Below are positions 38,785 to 48,009 of a DNA stretch of 64,000 nucleotides, in pieces. The position numbers and the translations under genes were made by a program. Numbering within the stretch: the stretch's first letter is position 1; every line of letters begins with the position of its first letter. The notes below the pieces were generated by a model. It made no database searches. It had not been told where the DNA came from and was given only the letters and a program-made list of their open reading frames with translations. Source of the stretch: Borrelia turcica IST7 (GTDB lineage: Bacteria; Spirochaetota; Spirochaetia; Borreliales; Borreliaceae); NCBI RefSeq assembly GCF_003606285.1, contig NZ_CP028884.1:744001-808000 (forward strand). The letters are read 5' to 3'.

Positions 38785-38938
38785 ATACTTTATTGATTAG
38801 TGTTTGTTTTTTTATCTATTTTTTTAATAAGTTTTTTTGTATATTTTATTTGGGGTTTTTTTATTTATTTTTGGTTATTGTTAGGGATCCAAGATGTAGT
38901 GTTTGTATTTCAAAGGGTAGGGTTGAAAAGGTATTTTT
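38785..38938 (+). other. T-rich intergenic region before thrS
   Basis: This 154-nt gap has T runs of seven to eight and no stable hairpin or T-box-like specifier stem that I can see. An AAAAGG lies about 10 nt before the thrS start. A promoter for thrS is likely here but no good pair of boxes stands out. Confidence 0.5.
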
Positions 38939-40690
38939 ATGAGTAAAGAGTTAGAAAGAGATAGTATTTTATATAAAAAGAGGCATTCAGTTGCTCATGT
39001 TATGGCAGAAGCAGTACTTGAATTGTTTCCAAATACTAAAATTGCGATAGGTCCTCCAATTAAAGATGGTTTTTATTATGATTTTGATTTTGAAAATCAT
39101 ATAACAGAAGATGTTCTTTTATTGATAGAGCAAAAGATGCGAGAAATTTTAAAGACAGGTAGTTCTTTTATAAAGGAAGTAATTACCCAAGAACATGCTT
39201 TAGTTTTGTTTAAAGATCAGCCTTATAAATTAGATTTAATTAGTAACCTTGATATTGAAGAAGAGATTTCGATATATAAGAGTCATAATTTCGTTGACCT
39301 TTGTAGAGGCCCCCATGTTGATGATATGCGTAAAATTGATCCGAAGGCATTTAAGTTAACTAGCATTGCTGGTGCTTATTGGCGTGGCAATGAGAAGAAT
39401 AAAATGCTTACTCGTATTTATGGGACTTTATGGAATAATGAGAAGGAGCTTAAGGCATATCTTAACTTAAGAGAAGAGATAAAAAGGAGGGACCACAGAA
39501 AACTTGGGCGCGAGCTTGATTTATTTTCTGTGCATGAAGAAATAGGTCCTGGACTTATATTTTTTCATCCTAATGGGGCTAGAGTAAGAACTTTAGTAGA
39601 AGATTTTTGGAGAGAAGAACATTTTAAAAATGGCTATGATATTCTTTTTACGCCTCATGTGGGTAAATCTTGGCTTTGGGAAACTTCTGGGCACTTAGAT
39701 TTTTATAAAGAGAGTATGTTTGAGAAAATCGAGATGGATAAGAGTAATTATTATGTTAAGCCTATGAATTGTCCGTTTCATATTGCAATTTATAATGAAG
39801 GGAAGCATTCTTACAAAGATTTACCCTTTAGGTGGGCTGAGCTTGGTACAGTGTATCGTTACGAGAAAATAGGTGCTCTTCATGGCACTATGCGCGTTAG
39901 GGGATTTACTCAAGATGATGCTCATATTATATGTACTTATGAGCAAGTTAAGGCTGAGGTTAAAGAGGTTTTAAGATTTGCACTTTATATGTGGGATAAA
40001 TTTGGTTTTACAAACTTAAAAGCATATCTTTCTACAAAGCCGGAAAAATCTGTAGGGAGCAGTGATGATTGGGATATGTCTGTAAGAGTATTAGAGGAGG
40101 CCTTAATTGATCTTCATATTTCGTATGATATCGATGATGGAGGTGGGGCCTTTTATGGGCCTAAGATTGATCTTAAAATAATAGATTCTCTTGAGAGAGA
40201 ATGGCAGATGAGTACAATTCAGTTTGATTTTAATCTTCCTGAAAGATTTAAAATGACTTATACGGCAGATGATGGTAAGGACAAGAGACCTTTTATGATT
40301 CATCGTGCTCTTCTTGGTTCTATTGAAAGATTTTTTGGAATTTTAGTAGAACATTATGGTGGTGCATTTCCTGTGTGGCTGGCACCTCTTCAAGTTATAA
40401 TTATTCCTGTAAATAATATTGTGGAAGAATATGCCCTTAAAGTATTATCTCTATTTAAGAAAGAAGGTATTAGGATCAAACTTGATAATGATTGTAATAC
40501 AAGAATGAATGCGAAGATTAGAGAATATCAGGTGAAAAAAGTACCTTATATGTTTATAATAGGAGAGAGAGAAGTAGAGACAGAGAGAGTTTCTATTAGA
40601 ACTAGAACTAATGAACAGATTAATGGACTTGGCCTTGAAGAAGCTCTTGAATTTGTGAAATTAAAGATAAATCGTAAGGAAATTTTATAA
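38939..40690 (+). CDS. thrS: Threonyl-tRNA synthetase
   Basis: This class II synthetase charges tRNA-Thr. The 583-residue protein lacks the N-terminal TGS domain of the longer form and opens at the editing region (KKRHSVAHVMAEAV). The editing domain has HNFVDLCRGPH near residue 112. The catalytic core has MNCPFHIAIY near residue 280 and FRWAELGTVYR near residue 302, followed by the anticodon-binding domain (LAPLQVIIIPV). The missing TGS domain is common in spirochetal enzymes as far as I know. The tRNA-Thr gene is at 26094. Confidence 0.96.
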   Translation: MSKELERDSILYKKRHSVAHVMAEAVLELFPNTKIAIGPPIKDGFYYDFDFENHITEDVLLLIEQKMREILKTGSSFIKEVITQEHALVLFKDQPYKLDLISNLDIEEEISIYKSHNFVDLCRGPHVDDMRKIDPKAFKLTSIAGAYWRGNEKNKMLTRIYGTLWNNEKELKAYLNLREEIKRRDHRKLGRELDLFSVHEEIGPGLIFFHPNGARVRTLVEDFWREEHFKNGYDILFTPHVGKSWLWETSGHLDFYKESMFEKIEMDKSNYYVKPMNCPFHIAIYNEGKHSYKDLPFRWAELGTVYRYEKIGALHGTMRVRGFTQDDAHIICTYEQVKAEVKEVLRFALYMWDKFGFTNLKAYLSTKPEKSVGSSDDWDMSVRVLEEALIDLHISYDIDDGGGAFYGPKIDLKIIDSLEREWQMSTIQFDFNLPERFKMTYTADDGKDKRPFMIHRALLGSIERFFGILVEHYGGAFPVWLAPLQVIIIPVNNIVEEYALKVLSLFKKEGIRIKLDNDCNTRMNAKIREYQVKKVPYMFIIGEREVETERVSIRTRTNEQINGLGLEEALEFVKLKINRKEIL

Positions 40691-40691
40691 A

Positions 40692-41315
40692 TTGAATCAT
40701 ATGAGTATAATTAGTCCAAATAAAGTAACTTTTTTTAGGATTATATTGTCTTTCATTATATTATTTTTATTCTTTCTTGAAGATTTTTGGAATCCTTATT
40801 TATTTTTAATTTTGATTTGGTTTTTAATTATTTTGAATGAAATAACAGATGTTGTAGATGGATATATTGCTAGAAAATATGGGTTGATTAGTAATATGGG
40901 AAAGGTTTTAGATCCTTATGCAGATGTGTTACAACACTTAACATATTTTGTTTTTTTCTTTTATAAAGGTATTACTCCGTATTATTTTTTTGTGATCTTT
41001 GTGTACCGTGAAATTTCTATTGGTTTTATTAGAAATTTAATTATCCAATTTAATATAGTTCAACAAGCTAAATTTTCGGGTAAATTAAAATCATTATTTT
41101 ATGCTATTGCAACATTTGCTAGTCTTTTTCTTTATAGTTTAGATAAATTGAAAGTTACTGTGTTGGTTGAAAAATATGTGGGATTTGTTTTAAACATAAA
41201 TTTTAATTTTTCTTTTATTATTGGAGTAATATACGCCATATCTGCCTTTTTAGTTGTTGTATCTTTTATTGACTATGTAGTGGTATTTTTGGATCTCAGA
41301 AAGTATGAAAAGTAA
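40692..41315 (+). CDS. pgsA: CDP-alcohol phosphatidyltransferase (PgsA-like)
   Basis: This 207-residue membrane enzyme has about five or six membrane helices and the full CDP-alcohol phosphotransferase motif from about residue 55. The motif is D-G-x2-A-R, eight residues, G-x3-D-x3-D, seen as DGYIARKYGLISNMGKVLDPYAD. The likely product is phosphatidylglycerophosphate. The start is TTG 40692, 11 nt behind AAGGA. ATG 40701, three codons later, is the alternative. It follows thrS directly. Confidence 0.9.
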   Translation: MNHMSIISPNKVTFFRIILSFIILFLFFLEDFWNPYLFLILIWFLIILNEITDVVDGYIARKYGLISNMGKVLDPYADVLQHLTYFVFFFYKGITPYYFFVIFVYREISIGFIRNLIIQFNIVQQAKFSGKLKSLFYAIATFASLFLYSLDKLKVTVLVEKYVGFVLNINFNFSFIIGVIYAISAFLVVVSFIDYVVVFLDLRKYEK

Positions 41316-42738
41316 GATATTATTATTTTTGTTAATAATTGTTTCTTATTCTTATGCTCAAGAAAAGCAAATGTTAACTGAAATAAGTCCTTTAAGTATT
41401 TCAAGTAAGAGTGGGAAGGGAAGTGTTTATTTAAAAGTTAACAAGTCTTCTAATTATATCTTAACTTTTGATAGTTCTTTAAAATCAGATTTTGTTTACA
41501 TGATTTATGATGTTGTAAAGAAGAAGTATATGACAGATAAGGTGAGAAAGAGAGATGTTAAAATCAAATTAGATAAAGATGTTCTTTATGCGGTAATCTA
41601 TATCACATCTGAAAATGTAAGTATTAATTTTTCTCTTACGGATCTAGATTTATCAATAATAAGTGATGCTTCTTTGAAAGCAAAACCATCTAATATAAAA
41701 ACGCAAGATAAGACTTTTCTATTAAGGGAATTACCAAGTTTTCGTTTGGACTTGAAACTAAAAAAATATATATTAAGAACATATAAAAGCAATATTTATG
41801 TTGCCTATCAGATGGAAGCTAGTGATAATATTAAAGTTTCTGCATTTATTGAAAATATTGGTTGGTTTGATATAGCCTCTGCTGTTAATGAAAATATTAC
41901 TGGTGTTGCTTGCTTTGATTTTGCAATCAATTCTAAAGGAGAGTTATATGTTGCTTTTACTACTAAGGAAACAGATAATTTTTCTGGAGAACTTATAGTT
42001 AAAAAATTTAATAGTAGAAAGTGGATTGATGTTAGTCCTAAGTTTAGAGATAGTATTGGATTTTTGGTAAATATTAGTATTGATAAGAGAGATAATTTAT
42101 ATTTAGCCTATCTAAGAAAAATTGGAAAAGAATATAAAATAAATTTTGTTACAAATAAAGGATATGGAAATATTTGGGGTAGTACTGGGGGTTCTTATGT
42201 TTCTAAGGGAAATGCTAATGTTGACACTTCAAATATTGGTATTATTTCTGAACCTTTCTTAGGAATTTTTTATAATTATCAAATAGATGAGTATATAAAG
42301 TCTGAATTTATTATTGATAAGGGCAAGACTTGGGCAAATACAAATACGCAGTCTGCCAATATGGCAAATTCAATAAAAATTCTTTCTAATACTAAGTCTA
42401 ACCAAGTTGTTTTAAGTTATGTAACAAAGGGTAGACCTATTATTAGTGTATCTACCTTGAAGTGTGATAAATGGCATAATATAAGTCCAAATATTAAGAT
42501 AGATGGGATAAGAAGTGATATTATAGACTATAGAAATAATTTGTTCTTAGCTTATGAAGATGGCAATAATATTAGGGTTATTTACTTTGATGATAATAAT
42601 TGGTATTTTTTGAATGAATCTGAGATTTTCCAGAAATCTGCTCTTAATCCCAAAGTTGAACAGTATGGAGGGGAAGGATTTATATTGTCATATTTGAGTT
42701 TGGATTTTAAGAGTTTATATTTTAAGTTGATTACTTAG
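41305..42738 (+). CDS. Exported protein of unknown function, probably beta-propeller-like
   Basis: This 477-residue protein begins with a signal peptide (MKSKILLFLLIIVSYSYAQ, probable cut after YAQ). The rest is beta-rich with several returning units of the kind LYLAY, VYVAY, LFLAYED followed by WY or W-I-D strands, which suggests a beta-propeller. No catalytic motif or named family is recognised. It overlaps pgsA by 11 nt and the convergent cyaB gene by 24 nt. By position it is BB0722. Confidence 0.72.
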   Translation: MKSKILLFLLIIVSYSYAQEKQMLTEISPLSISSKSGKGSVYLKVNKSSNYILTFDSSLKSDFVYMIYDVVKKKYMTDKVRKRDVKIKLDKDVLYAVIYITSENVSINFSLTDLDLSIISDASLKAKPSNIKTQDKTFLLRELPSFRLDLKLKKYILRTYKSNIYVAYQMEASDNIKVSAFIENIGWFDIASAVNENITGVACFDFAINSKGELYVAFTTKETDNFSGELIVKKFNSRKWIDVSPKFRDSIGFLVNISIDKRDNLYLAYLRKIGKEYKINFVTNKGYGNIWGSTGGSYVSKGNANVDTSNIGIISEPFLGIFYNYQIDEYIKSEFIIDKGKTWANTNTQSANMANSIKILSNTKSNQVVLSYVTKGRPIISVSTLKCDKWHNISPNIKIDGIRSDIIDYRNNLFLAYEDGNNIRVIYFDDNNWYFLNESEIFQKSALNPKVEQYGGEGFILSYLSLDFKSLYFKLIT

Positions 42739-43236
42739 TAGTTCAAAATATGATTTTTTTTCAATATTGTTTTTTAATTGAAAATATTCTATTATCTCAT
42801 AAATTTCTGTTTTGGCTAGAGCTAATTCACTTTTATCTTTAATGATTTTTTCTACTTCTAAGAAGAATCCAAGGTTTTTAATTTCATTGATTTCTATAGT
42901 CAAATTTTCTTTTTTATAAATTAGACTTTTTTTTGTTTTTTTATATAGGATTTTAAAATCCATTTCTTCTAAAAGTAATACAAAATTATTTATATTATCT
43001 ACTCTAAATTCAATTTCTTTATTGACTTCTATATCAGAATCTAAATTTTTGGTTTTAAATGTTACAATTTCTGTTGAAGTATCAAACTTTCTTATTCTAA
43101 TTGTTTTTTTGGTGTTGCAATAATATACATCATCTTTAAGTTCTTCTTTGATAAATTTAAATTTTTGATTAGCTAATTTTAAAATTCTTTTAATTTCATT
43201 TTTTGGAATGAAGGCTTTAGATTCGATTTCTAACAT
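42715..43236 (-). CDS. cyaB: CYTH-domain protein, class IV adenylate cyclase CyaB
   Basis: This 173-residue protein of the CYTH/class IV cyclase family has the diagnostic ExExK motif at residues 3-7 (EIESK) and alternating charged strands (KTIRIRKFD, KEIEFRV, LTIEINEIKNLGFFLEVEK). Such proteins act on triphosphates in a tunnel and may be adenylate cyclases or thiamine or inorganic triphosphatases. In B. burgdorferi the orthologue (BB0723) is treated as the adenylate cyclase. It is on the minus strand, convergent with and overlapping the exported protein gene. Confidence 0.9.
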   Translation of the reverse strand: MLEIESKAFIPKNEIKRILKLANQKFKFIKEELKDDVYYCNTKKTIRIRKFDTSTEIVTFKTKNLDSDIEVNKEIEFRVDNINNFVLLLEEMDFKILYKKTKKSLIYKKENLTIEINEIKNLGFFLEVEKIIKDKSELALAKTEIYEIIEYFQLKNNIEKKSYFELLSNQLKI

Positions 43237-43320
43237 GTATTAAAAATAGTAAAATTGTGATAATATTTCAATGTTTTATAATTATATTTTAAATAGTGTT
43301 TTTATGTCTTTATTGCTTTT

Positions 43321-44640
43321 ATGTTGAAGTTTGAGTTTAGTGATAGATTTTTCCTTTTTAGTTATTTCATCCTAATTATGTTTTTTGGTTCTCTCTTATT
43401 ATCATTACCTATTGCTTGGAAGGGTGAAGAAAAGTTGGAATACATAGATGCTTTATTTACATCTGTATCTGCTGTTAGTATTACAGGTCTTGTTACTGTT
43501 GAAATAGAAAATTTTTCTACTTTTGGATTTACTGTTATCATGTTGTTAATTCAATTTGGGGGTCTTGGGTTTATAACTATTACTACCTTTTATTTGCTTA
43601 TACCTAAGCGTAAGTTGAAGATGACAGATGCCAGGATAATCAAGCAATATTCTCTTTCAAATATTGAATATAATCCCATTAAAATTTTAAAAAGTATACT
43701 TCTTGTAACTTTTTTAATTGAACTGATTGGACTAATATTAATATTAGTTTGTTTTAAACTTCGAGGTGTTAAGATTTCATTGTTTGAGGCTTTATTTACT
43801 GTAATTTCAGCCTTTTGTAATGCAGGTTTTTCTATGCATTCTGAGAGTATTTATGCTTGGCGGGATGTACCTGAGGCAATAGTTGTTATTGCTGTTTTAA
43901 TTATATGTGGAGGGCTTGGGTTTATGGTATATCGTGATGTTAATAATACTATTAGAGATAAAAAAAAACTATCTCTTCATGCTAAAGTTGTGTTTAGTTT
44001 TAGTTTCTTTTTAATTGTTTTTGGGGCAATTATATTTTTTTTATCTGAAATTCATAAAATAAAGGAAGGTTATTCACTTGGAACTCTCATATTAAATTCA
44101 ATATTTTATTCAATAAGTACAAGAACAGCAGGGTTTAATTATCTTGAGAATTCTGTTATTACAAGTAGAACTCAGATGATTACTTTACCCTTTATGTTTA
44201 TTGGGGGTGCGCCTGGCTCAACTGCTGGAGGAATTAAGATAACTACATTTTTTTTAATTATACTTGCAGTAATAAAATCACAAGATGGTAATGGCTATAT
44301 TATAGGTTCATATAAAGTATCAATTGATAGTATAAGGTTTGCTCTTTTATTTTTTGTAAGAGCTATTTTTATTGTATGTTTTTCATTCTTTATGCTTCTT
44401 GCTACTGAGGGTGGAGGCAATTGGAAGGTAATTGATTTAGGATATGAAGTTTTTTCTGCTTTTGGTACTGTTGGTCTTTCAGTAGGGGTTACTCAGGAAT
44501 TGTCATTTTTAGGTAAAATAATTATAATTTTTACTATGTTTGCAGGTAGAATAGGTCTTTTTTCTATGGCAATTTTTGTTTCACGGAAATCTCGTTTTGA
44601 AGAATTTACAAGGCCAAGACAAGATATTCTAGTGGGTTAG
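43321..44640 (+). CDS. ktrB: K+ uptake channel subunit KtrB
   Basis: This 439-residue membrane protein of the Trk/Ktr/HKT superfamily has four repeated membrane-pore-membrane units. Pore loops are visible as SAVSITGLVTVE near residue 52, ISAFCNAGFSMHSE near residue 160, STRTAGFN near residue 264 and FSAFGTVGLSVGVT near residue 380. A gating loop region GGAPGSTAGGIK is near residue 300. It forms a K+ or Na+/K+ transporter with the cytoplasmic RCK protein encoded 7 nt downstream. Confidence 0.95.
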   Translation: MLKFEFSDRFFLFSYFILIMFFGSLLLSLPIAWKGEEKLEYIDALFTSVSAVSITGLVTVEIENFSTFGFTVIMLLIQFGGLGFITITTFYLLIPKRKLKMTDARIIKQYSLSNIEYNPIKILKSILLVTFLIELIGLILILVCFKLRGVKISLFEALFTVISAFCNAGFSMHSESIYAWRDVPEAIVVIAVLIICGGLGFMVYRDVNNTIRDKKKLSLHAKVVFSFSFFLIVFGAIIFFLSEIHKIKEGYSLGTLILNSIFYSISTRTAGFNYLENSVITSRTQMITLPFMFIGGAPGSTAGGIKITTFFLIILAVIKSQDGNGYIIGSYKVSIDSIRFALLFFVRAIFIVCFSFFMLLATEGGGNWKVIDLGYEVFSAFGTVGLSVGVTQELSFLGKIIIIFTMFAGRIGLFSMAIFVSRKSRFEEFTRPRQDILVG

Positions 44641-44647
44641 ATATAGA

Positions 44648-45430
44648 GTGAAAACATTTGTTATTATTGGTCTTAGTAACCTAGGCATACATCTTCTTGA
44701 GGATTTGAGTAAACTTGATTGTCAAATTATTATTGTTGATACATCAAAAGAGTTAGTTGAAGAATATGATGTGATTGCTACTGAGAGCTTTATTCTTGAT
44801 CAATTTACTAAAAATGCTTTGAAAAAAGTAATTCCTGTAGATACGGATGCTGTCATTATTGATTTTGATGATGATCTTGGAAAGAGCGCTCTTGTTACTC
44901 ATTATTGTAATCTTTTAGGTATGAGAGAAATATGTGTTAAAACTGAGGATAGGGATGATGCTGAAATATTAAAAACCCTTGGAGCTACAAAAATTATATT
45001 TCCAAGTAAGGATGCGGCAAGGAGATTAACTCCATTATTGGTTTCTCCCAATCTTTCGACATATAATATTATTGGGTATGATATTATTGTTGCTGAAACT
45101 GTTATTCCTAAAGAATATGTGGGAAAGACAGTTCTTGAGGCTGATTTGAGAAGAGAAAAGGGTATTACTGTGATTGCTGTTAGAAATTTAAGTAATTCTA
45201 GATATGAGTTTGTGGATGGTGATTATTTTTTTTTAAAAGATGATAAAATTGTGATTTGTGGGAAGCCTGATAGTATTGAGAATTTTACAAATAATAAAGA
45301 TTTGATTAAGGACTTAATTGCGGCTTCTAAAGAAGAGGGGGCTTCATACAGGGAAGAGGCTAAGAGGTTGGGGGTTTTAAGGTTTTTTGATTTCATGAAA
45401 AAGTTTAATAAAGATAAGAAGAGCGATTAA
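44648..45430 (+). CDS. ktrA: K+ uptake regulatory subunit KtrA (RCK protein)
   Basis: This is the cytoplasmic gating ring subunit for KtrB, 260 residues. The N-terminal Rossmann RCK domain opens VIIGLSNLGIHLLEDLSK with the acidic end of strand 2 (IIVDTSKELVEE). The RCK_C domain is at about 140-210. The C-terminal extension (KEEGASYREEAKRLGVLRFFDFMKKF) is longer than usual. The start is GTG 44648. It is followed after 11 nt by a ParA/MinD-like gene. Confidence 0.93.
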   Translation: MKTFVIIGLSNLGIHLLEDLSKLDCQIIIVDTSKELVEEYDVIATESFILDQFTKNALKKVIPVDTDAVIIDFDDDLGKSALVTHYCNLLGMREICVKTEDRDDAEILKTLGATKIIFPSKDAARRLTPLLVSPNLSTYNIIGYDIIVAETVIPKEYVGKTVLEADLRREKGITVIAVRNLSNSRYEFVDGDYFFLKDDKIVICGKPDSIENFTNNKDLIKDLIAASKEEGASYREEAKRLGVLRFFDFMKKFNKDKKSD

Positions 45431-45441
45431 AGGATATTAGG

Positions 45442-46413
45442 ATGACTAAGATTATTCCTATTGCAAGCGGAAAAGGTGGTGTTGGTAAGACCTCTTTTGT
45501 TGCAAATATTGGCTATAAACTTTCAAGTTTAGGAAAGACTGTAATACTAGTTGATCTTGACCTTGGTGGTTCTAATCTACATACATGTTTAGGGGTTAAA
45601 AATACTGGGGTTGGAATAGGGTCTTTTATTAATAAGCGTGAAAAAAATTTTTCAAATTTAATTGTTGAAACACCTTATAATAAGCTTTATTTAATTCCAG
45701 GGGATGCTCTTTATGCAGGGACAGCCAATCTTCCTTTTTCTATCAAAAAGAAGATAATTGATTCAATTCAAAGAGATCTTGTTGCGGATTTTGTTTTCAT
45801 AGATTTAGGTTCAGGAACATCTTATAATACGGTAGATTTTTATTTGGTAGCTTACAGTGGTATTATTGTTACTGTACCAGAGACTCCTTCCATACTTAAT
45901 GCATATTCGTTTTTAAAAAATGCACTTTATCGTCTTTTGTATTTAGGTTTTCCCCCAAAGAGCGCTGAGCGTGAATATATTAGTAATTTCTTTAAAGAAA
46001 AAATAGAAGGAGCAAATGTTAAGTTTAAAGATTTAGTTACAGGAATTGAGCTTATATCTTTAAGTTCATCTCTTAAGGTAAAAAAGATGATGAATAATTT
46101 TTACCCTAGAGTTGTGCTTAATAGAATAGAGTCTAGTGAAGAAATAGGTATGTGTGAAAATTTAATAAATGTGGTTAAGAATAATATTAATATACCAATA
46201 GAATTTATTGGATTTGTTCCATTTGCAAAGAGTTTTAGAGAATCTGTTAATAATAGAATTCCATTTATTGATTTTGATAAAAATTCAAAACTCAATAAGT
46301 ATTTCGAGTTTATTGCGAACAATTTGATTAAGTCTCCTCTTGAAGGGTCGCCTTATATTTATGACGACATATACGATATGATTAAGGATCAAAGTCAATT
46401 TATTAGAAACTAG
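45442..46413 (+). CDS. ParA/MinD-family ATPase
   Basis: This 323-residue P-loop ATPase has the deviant Walker A motif GKGGVGKTSF at about residues 10-19, the switch DLDLGGSNLHTCLG near residue 38, and the Walker B segment DFVFIDLGSG near residue 112. The family positions cellular cargo or acts as a scaffold loader (MinD, FlhG, Mrp). It lacks the C-terminal amphipathic helix typical of MinD as far as I can see, so the subgroup is open. It lies between ktrA and pfk. By position it is BB0726. Confidence 0.88.
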   Translation: MTKIIPIASGKGGVGKTSFVANIGYKLSSLGKTVILVDLDLGGSNLHTCLGVKNTGVGIGSFINKREKNFSNLIVETPYNKLYLIPGDALYAGTANLPFSIKKKIIDSIQRDLVADFVFIDLGSGTSYNTVDFYLVAYSGIIVTVPETPSILNAYSFLKNALYRLLYLGFPPKSAEREYISNFFKEKIEGANVKFKDLVTGIELISLSSSLKVKKMMNNFYPRVVLNRIESSEEIGMCENLINVVKNNINIPIEFIGFVPFAKSFRESVNNRIPFIDFDKNSKLNKYFEFIANNLIKSPLEGSPYIYDDIYDMIKDQSQFIRN

Positions 46414-46449
46414 TTGAATTATAATGATTTATGATGGAGGAATAATATA

Positions 46450-47793
46450 ATGTATAGGATTAAGGATAAGGAATTAGATTTTAGAATAGAAAGTTTAGGA
46501 GAATGTAAACAAAATAATCCTTTAATTAATTTTTATGCTAGTGAAAGTCATGTTCATTTTGCTAATGAGATTAATAAAATTAGATTTAGTGTTTATAAAA
46601 ATGAAGAAAGTTGTGATAAATATGAAGATATTCTTTTAGAGAAAGCTGGACCTAGAGATAAGATATATTTTATTCCAAAACATGTTAAGGCGGCTATTAC
46701 TACTTGTGGGGGGCTTTGTCCTGGATTTAATGATGTTATTCGTTCCATTGTGAGGACATTATGGAAAGTGTACGGAGTTCGTAATATTTATGGTGTTAAA
46801 TTTGGGTATCAAGGGCTTTTACCAGAGTCTAACTCGCCTTTTGTTCAACTTAATCCGGATATAGTGGATGATATTAATCAGTTTGGCGGTACAATACTTG
46901 GTTCCTCAAGGGGAGGAATTAAACCTGTTGAAATAGTTGATACTTTAGAGAGAATGAATATTAATATGATCTTTAATATTGGTGGAGATGGAACACAGAA
47001 GGGTTCTATTTTAATTGCTGAGGAGATAGCTAGGAGAAATTTAAAAATTGCTGTTGTGGGAATACCTAAGACAGTTGATAATGACTTTATGTTTGTTCAA
47101 AAATCATTTGGATTTGAAACAGCAGTAGAGCAGGCAGTTTCTGCTGTTGCTGGTGCACATTTTGAGGCAAATAGTGCTTATAATGGAATTGGTCTTGTTA
47201 AGGTTATGGGTAGGGATTCTGGGTTTATTGCTGCTTATACTGCTTTATCTTCGAATGATGTTAACTTTTGTTTAATACCAGAGTTAGATTTTGACATTGA
47301 AGGCCCTAATGGATTTCTTGCGCATCTTGAGAGGAGACTTTTGGAAAAAGAGAGTTTAGATGAAATACCTCATGCAGTAATATTAATAGCAGAAGGAGCG
47401 GGACAAAAATATTTTGATCCTAGTAGTCGCAGAAGAGATGATTCTGGTAATTTGCTTTATGAGGATATTGGGCTTTACCTTAAAGATAAGATTACAGAGT
47501 ATTTTAAGGTTAAAAATATTCCAATCACTCTTAAGTATATTGACCCTAGTTATATTATTAGAAGTTCACCAGCTAATGCTAGTGATTCTCTTTATTGTGC
47601 TCGCCTTGGCTCAAATGCTGTTCATGCTGCTATGGCGGGGAAAACAAAATTATTAGTTAGCTTGTGGAGTACAAAATTTGTGCATATCCCAATAGAAATG
47701 GCAGTAATTGACAGAAATAAAGTTAATATAAATGGTTCTTTTTGGAGAGATGTTCTTGCAAGTACTGGTCAGCCATTTAGTATGAAGAACTAA
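46450..47793 (+). CDS. pfkA: 6-phosphofructokinase, group III
   Basis: This enzyme phosphorylates fructose 6-phosphate in glycolysis, the sole energy route in Borrelia. The 447-residue protein has GGLCPGFNDVIR near residue 87, GGDGT at 178-182 and PKTVDND at 206-212, and the MGRDSGFIA segment near residue 255. The combination of glycine in GGDGT with lysine in PKTVDND is that of group III (plant and trypanosome-like) enzymes, which use ATP. PPi enzymes usually have GGDD. It is separated from its neighbours by terminators. By position it is BB0727. Confidence 0.9.
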   Translation: MYRIKDKELDFRIESLGECKQNNPLINFYASESHVHFANEINKIRFSVYKNEESCDKYEDILLEKAGPRDKIYFIPKHVKAAITTCGGLCPGFNDVIRSIVRTLWKVYGVRNIYGVKFGYQGLLPESNSPFVQLNPDIVDDINQFGGTILGSSRGGIKPVEIVDTLERMNINMIFNIGGDGTQKGSILIAEEIARRNLKIAVVGIPKTVDNDFMFVQKSFGFETAVEQAVSAVAGAHFEANSAYNGIGLVKVMGRDSGFIAAYTALSSNDVNFCLIPELDFDIEGPNGFLAHLERRLLEKESLDEIPHAVILIAEGAGQKYFDPSSRRRDDSGNLLYEDIGLYLKDKITEYFKVKNIPITLKYIDPSYIIRSSPANASDSLYCARLGSNAVHAAMAGKTKLLVSLWSTKFVHIPIEMAVIDRNKVNINGSFWRDVLASTGQPFSMKN

Positions 47794-47837
47794 GATAAAA
47801 ATCTAACAGATTTGATAAAACGTGTGTGGGCTGGACT

Positions 47838-47865
47838 AAAAGGTCTTGCTTGTATAAGACCTTTT
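47838..47865 (+). terminator. Terminator after pfkA
   Basis: AAAAGGTCTT (47838-47847) and AAGACCTTTT (47856-47865) form a perfect 10-bp stem with an 8-nt loop, followed by CTATTATTTT. It lies 44 nt after the pfkA stop codon. Confidence 0.8.
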
Positions 47866-47970
47866 CTATTATTTTACCTATTTTTGAATGTTGATTTTCT
47901 TTTTTATTAATCTTGAGTACCATGAGTAGGATTCTTACTTCTTATTGATAAGAACCAGTCCGTTTAGCAT

Positions 47971-48004
47971 AAAAAGGGGCTTACCGTTTTGCAAGGTCCT
48001 TTTT
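47971..48004 (-). terminator. Terminator after the CoA-disulfide reductase gene
   Basis: AAAAAGGGGCTT (47971-47982) and AAGGTCCTTTTT (47993-48004) pair with one mismatch and one G-U pair. Read on the minus strand the stem ends in a T run. It lies 6 nt after the cdr stop codon and ends the minus-strand operon. Confidence 0.7.
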
Positions 48005-48009
48005 TATAT

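Noticed and set aside
38785-38938. T-box leader upstream of thrS
   Set aside because: No specifier loop, T-box core or antiterminator stem could be found in the T-rich gap.
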